Origin: Bacillota bacterium
GTDB lineage: Bacteria > Bacillota > Clostridia > Acetivibrionales > DSM-1351
Reading direction: 5' to 3'
Length of the DNA stretch: 35,584 bases
Assembly: GCA_023393115.1 (NCBI GenBank)
Contig: JAEWMS010000048.1
Span: forward strand, 1 to 35,584
A program made the translations under genes and the position numbers. This document shows, one piece after another, positions 32,685 to 35,584 of this stretch. Below the pieces are notes generated by a model. It ran no database searches. It saw only the letters and a list, made by a program, of their open reading frames with translations, and had not been told where the DNA came from. How positions within the stretch are numbered: position 1 is the first letter of the stretch; every line of letters begins with the position of its first letter.

Positions 32685-33875
32685 ATGAATAAAAATTATG
32701 AAGAGCTTAAGAAAAAATTCTGTGAGATATACGGAGGAAGTACAGAGGGACTTAGAGTTTTTTCAGGCCCCGGTAGAGTAAATCTTATAGGTGAACATAT
32801 TGACTACTGCGGTGGATATGTTTTTCCGGCAGCATTAAGCCTGGATTCTACTGTTATAGCCAGGATAAACAATACTAATACTCTCCGGCTTGCGGCTACC
32901 GATTTGCCCGACCGCGTTGAAGTCAAGCTGGACGAGCTTGAAAAAGCAAGAAGCTTAAGGTGGGGAAATTATCAGGCCGGTGTGGCCTATATGCTTCAAA
33001 TGGCAGGATACAAGCTTACAGGTGTAGATATGCTGTTTCATGATACCGTTCCTTTAGGTTCGGGCCTATCCTCATCAGCAGCAATTGAGCTTGCTACTGC
33101 AGTAACACTGGTTACTTTAGGAAATGAGGTACATGGTGTGACAAAGCCTTTAAATATGGTAGAGCTGGCTGTTTTGGGTCAGAAAACCGAGAATGAATTT
33201 TGTGGAGTCAGCTGCGGAATCATGGACCAATTTGCATCGGCTATGGGTAAAAAAGATCATGCCATACTACTTGATTGTGCAACCTTGCGCTATGAGTATC
33301 TGCCCTTAAAACTGGACGGTTATAAAATAGTTCTAGGAAATACAAAGAAAAAGCGAGCTTTGGGCGAATCTAAATATAATGAGCGCGTCAGTGAATGCGC
33401 TGAAGGGTTAAGAATACTTAAGAAATACCTTCCTGATAAAAGGAATCTTTGTGAAATAACCAGAGAAGAATTTGAAAAGTATGCGGATAGTATCGAGGAC
33501 CAAACAATAAGAAAAAGAGTTACCCACGTTATTTATGAAAATGACAGAGTGCTCAAAGCAGTTGAAGCCTTGAAGAGGAATGATATTAAGGAACTGGGCA
33601 GGCTGCTTGTAGAAGCAAATGACTCCATAAGGGATTTGTATGAGGTTACCGGCAAAGAACTGGATACTATGACGGCCGAAGCCATGAAGGTAGAAGGGGT
33701 AATAGGTGCAAGAATGACCGGTGCCGGCTTTGGAGGGTGTACTGTTAACATCGTGCCTGAGGACAAGGTACAGCTGTTTATTGAGCAGGTTGGCAAAAAC
33801 TATAAGGAGCAGACTGGAATAACTCCTGAGTTTTATGTCAGTGAAATTGGAGATGGGGCAAGGGAGATAATTTAA
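32685..33875 (+). CDS. galK: Galactokinase
   Basis: A 396-residue GHMP kinase that phosphorylates galactose at C1. The signature GPGRVNLIGEHIDYCGGYVFP, the ATP-binding VPLGSGLSSSAAIELA and the C-terminal GARMTGAGFGGC are all intact. ATG 32685 is chosen because AAGGAG (32671-32676) lies 8 bp before it; an in-frame ATG at 32667 precedes that site. It lies 48 bp after galT. A 276-bp gap containing a palindromic element separates it from galE. Confidence 0.96.
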   Translation: MNKNYEELKKKFCEIYGGSTEGLRVFSGPGRVNLIGEHIDYCGGYVFPAALSLDSTVIARINNTNTLRLAATDLPDRVEVKLDELEKARSLRWGNYQAGVAYMLQMAGYKLTGVDMLFHDTVPLGSGLSSSAAIELATAVTLVTLGNEVHGVTKPLNMVELAVLGQKTENEFCGVSCGIMDQFASAMGKKDHAILLDCATLRYEYLPLKLDGYKIVLGNTKKKRALGESKYNERVSECAEGLRILKKYLPDKRNLCEITREEFEKYADSIEDQTIRKRVTHVIYENDRVLKAVEALKRNDIKELGRLLVEANDSIRDLYEVTGKELDTMTAEAMKVEGVIGARMTGAGFGGCTVNIVPEDKVQLFIEQVGKNYKEQTGITPEFYVSEIGDGAREII

Positions 33876-33876
33876 A

Positions 33877-34105
33877 ATAGTGAAGAGTGAATGGTTAAGA
33901 GTGAAGAGTTTAGGTAGGCTTGCTTCGCAAGCCAGAACTAATTAAAAGCAGTGAAGAGGTAAGAGTGAAGAGTTAGTGAAACCCGACTGCGTTAGCTAAA
34001 ATTAATAGTAAATACCTGAAACGGTGTACAGGGTTTTTCTTAACCAAAGATTGGCGCGGCCAATCAAACATAACTATTCACTATTCAACATTCAATATTC
34101 ACTAT
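33877..34105. mobile_element. MITE-like element, 229 bp, with 34-bp imperfect terminal inverted repeats built of heptamers
   Basis: The left end (33877-33910, ATAGTGAAGAGTGAA...) matches the complement of the right end (34072-34105) at 28 of 34 positions; the ends are chains of 7-bp units such as CTATTCA. A shortened copy of the left end recurs at 33950-33970. Each half holds a stem: GGCTTGC/GCAAGCC (33917-33933) and GATTGGC/GCCAATC (34049-34065), both with 3-nt loops. No open frame and no clear target duplication. It begins two bases after the galK stop. Confidence 0.6.
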
Positions 34106-34151
34106 AGAAGGCTGTTCACGATCTATAAAAAGTAGACTGGAGGAATATAAT

Positions 34152-35138
34152 ATGGCGGTATTAGTAACAGGAGGAGCAGGATATATTGGAAGCCATACGG
34201 TAGCGGAACTTTTGGACGCCAATGAAGAGGTTATTGTTTTGGATAACCTTGAGAAGGGACATAGAGAGGCTGTATTGGGAGGCAAATTTATTCAGGTCGA
34301 TTTACGGAATATTGATGAAATAAGAAAGGTATTCAAGGAAAATGAAATAGAAGCTGTTATTCACTTTGCAGCCTACATAGAGGTTGGAGAGAGTGTAGCA
34401 AATCCTTTGAAGTATTACAATAATAATGTTATTGCCTCATTAAACCTGTTAACAGTTATGCAGGAGGCAGGTGTAAATAAAATTGTATTTTCATCAACGG
34501 CTGCCACATATGGGATACCGGAGAATATCCCCATAAAGGAAAGTGATAAAACAGCACCAATAAATCCCTACGGTGAAACAAAGCTGACCGTTGAGAAAAT
34601 ATTAAAATGGGCTGACAACGCATACGGAATAAAGCATGCAGTTCTCAGATACTTCAATGCCTGTGGTGCGCACATTAGTGGAAAGATCGGTGAGGCTCAT
34701 TCACCTGAGTCACATCTTATACCAATAATTCTTCAGGTAGCCCAGGGAAAGAGAGAAGACATCAAGCTTTTCGGTAACGACTACAATACCCCTGATGGAA
34801 CCTGTGTCAGGGATTATATCCACGTAACTGACCTGGCACAAGCTCATATTCTTGCACTTCAGAATTTGAGAAAAGGTGCGGACAGCAATGTTTTCAACCT
34901 GGGTAACGGAAAAGGTTTCTCAAATAGAGAGGTAGTTGAAGTTGCACGTAGGGTAACAGGTAAGGCTATAAAGGCGACCGACGCCCCAAGAAGACCCGGT
35001 GATCCGGATACACTGGTTGCTTCAGCTGAAAAGGCCATTAATATTCTTGGTTGGAAACCAAAATACAATGATTTGAGTAAAATCATCGAAACTGCATGGA
35101 ATTGGCACTCCTCTCACCCTGATGGGTACGGTGAGTAA
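34152..35138 (+). CDS. galE: UDP-glucose 4-epimerase
   Basis: A 328-residue extended SDR enzyme interconverting UDP-galactose and UDP-glucose. The NAD motif TGGAGYIGSH is at 6-15, the catalytic Y140-G-E-T-K144 is present, and the DYIHVTDLAQAHILAL and NLGNGKGFSNREVVE blocks follow. A GGAGGA site precedes ATG 34152. It completes the Leloir pathway with galT and galK and is followed by the operon terminator. Confidence 0.95.
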   Translation: MAVLVTGGAGYIGSHTVAELLDANEEVIVLDNLEKGHREAVLGGKFIQVDLRNIDEIRKVFKENEIEAVIHFAAYIEVGESVANPLKYYNNNVIASLNLLTVMQEAGVNKIVFSSTAATYGIPENIPIKESDKTAPINPYGETKLTVEKILKWADNAYGIKHAVLRYFNACGAHISGKIGEAHSPESHLIPIILQVAQGKREDIKLFGNDYNTPDGTCVRDYIHVTDLAQAHILALQNLRKGADSNVFNLGNGKGFSNREVVEVARRVTGKAIKATDAPRRPGDPDTLVASAEKAINILGWKPKYNDLSKIIETAWNWHSSHPDGYGE

Positions 35139-35179
35139 TGATAAATAATTATTAATAATTTCAAAGAATGCTTTTATAG

Positions 35180-35217
35180 AGCGGTGTGATACATTTGTAT
35201 GAATCATGCCGCTTTTT
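35180..35217 (+). terminator. Intrinsic terminator of the gal operon
   Basis: AGCGGTGTGAT (35180-35190) pairs with ATCATGCCGCT (35203-35213) through 11 bp with two G-U wobbles, followed by TTTTT. Confidence 0.85.
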
Positions 35218-35255
35218 ATAAGAAAATACATTTTTTTCGAAAAGTTGTTGTTAAA

Positions 35256-35344
35256 TTCACTCCAAAAATTACTTAAAGGTAGAGAGTAATGAATACAAAG
35301 ATGTATTTTGACTCAAACGCTTAAAAGTATAAGTTTGGAGTGAA
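35256..35344 (+). promoter_or_regulatory. Inverted repeat overlapping the ribosome site of the last gene
   Basis: TTCACTCCAAA (35256-35266) and its exact complement TTTGGAGTGAA (35334-35344) are 67 bp apart. The right arm contains the GGAG ribosome site (35337-35340), 9 bp before the start codon. If both arms are transcribed, they could hide the site. The spacer also holds TTGACT (35308-35313), a possible -35; if that is the promoter, only the right arm would be in the mRNA and the repeat would be a DNA operator instead. Confidence 0.45.
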
Positions 35345-35349
35345 ATATT

Positions 35350-35584
35350 ATGTACACCAGAATGGCGCCTGAAAAGAAACCTGACTCATATAGTGGATGG
35401 AGTTCAAATTCACAAAGAAAGCCTTCGGCCACTGAAAATAAACCCAAAAAACTTAAGGTCAGGACAATGGATTACTTGATGATTATGCAATTAATACTTA
35501 AGAATCCGGATGCAATATTACCTGACGAACTTCTATTACTTCAGAGATCCATTGGGACTAATGAAGCATTGTTATTTATTAAAA
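35350..35584 (+). CDS. Partial gene (5' end only): LQRxIG-motif protein, possibly DUF4157/eCIS-associated
   Basis: The frame is open from ATG 35350 to the window edge (78 residues), with GGAG upstream. The N-terminus is polar and basic (KKPDSYSGW, KPKKLKV), followed by MDYLMIMQLILKNPDAILP and then LLLLQRSIGTNEALLFI. The last block resembles the LQRTIGNxAV motif found near the N-terminus of many proteins with DUF4157 domains, some encoded beside extracellular contractile injection systems. No further domain is visible before the sequence ends, so the assignment is tentative. There is no signal peptide. Confidence 0.55.
   Translation, partial: MYTRMAPEKKPDSYSGWSSNSQRKPSATENKPKKLKVRTMDYLMIMQLILKNPDAILPDELLLLQRSIGTNEALLFIK

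Overview
The window is a low-GC, Gram-positive, spore-forming Firmicute chromosome. Three things support this: the spoIIAA-spoIIAB-sigF-spoVACDE block, the HprK/YvcK/RapZ/WhiA block, and strong AGGAGG-type ribosome sites with frequent TTG/GTG starts. Gene content and protein style suggest a mesophilic clostridium of the Ruminiclostridium ([Clostridium] cellulolyticum/papyrosolvens) type. That placement is an inference; no marker gene such as rRNA is present.

Layout. (1) 0-7.1 kb is an accessory-looking segment. It holds an AlkX/YcaQ-type DNA glycosylase, two secreted proteins sharing a ricin-like C-terminal module (one with WG repeats and a Big_3-like domain, one with a copper-amine-oxidase-like domain), a patatin-like lipase, and a relic of a second patatin 3' end. 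(2) 7.3-9.8 kb encodes a membrane pyrophosphatase with a signal peptide. It is followed one base after its stop by a MITE-like 212-bp palindromic element with 5-bp flanking repeats. (3) 10.2-18.3 kb is the conserved carbon/cell-wall regulatory cluster hprK-PHP-murB-rapZ-yvcK-(glycogen debranching enzyme)-whiA. (4) 18.3-22.4 kb is the sporulation cluster with a candidate sigma-H promoter. (5) 22.6-27.1 kb carries cheX, trmL, a PepT-like peptidase, a DUF2156 gene and gap. (6) 27.2-29.4 kb has a CPBP membrane protease divergent from fabV, whose upstream region contains a FapR-like palindrome. (7) 29.4-35.1 kb is a Leloir galactose locus: araC-type regulator plus yfcE on the minus strand, divergent from galT-galK-galE, with a second MITE-like element between galK and galE. 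(8) The window ends inside a gene whose N-terminus carries an LQRxIG motif, like that of DUF4157/eCIS-associated proteins; its ribosome site lies in one arm of an 11-bp inverted repeat.

Most genes are ordinary clostridial housekeeping genes. I do not see a complete new multi-gene system. The least explained material is the two palindromic elements, the patatin relic, the secreted ricin/WG pair and the truncated LQRxIG gene at the right edge. No tRNA, rRNA or CRISPR array was found.
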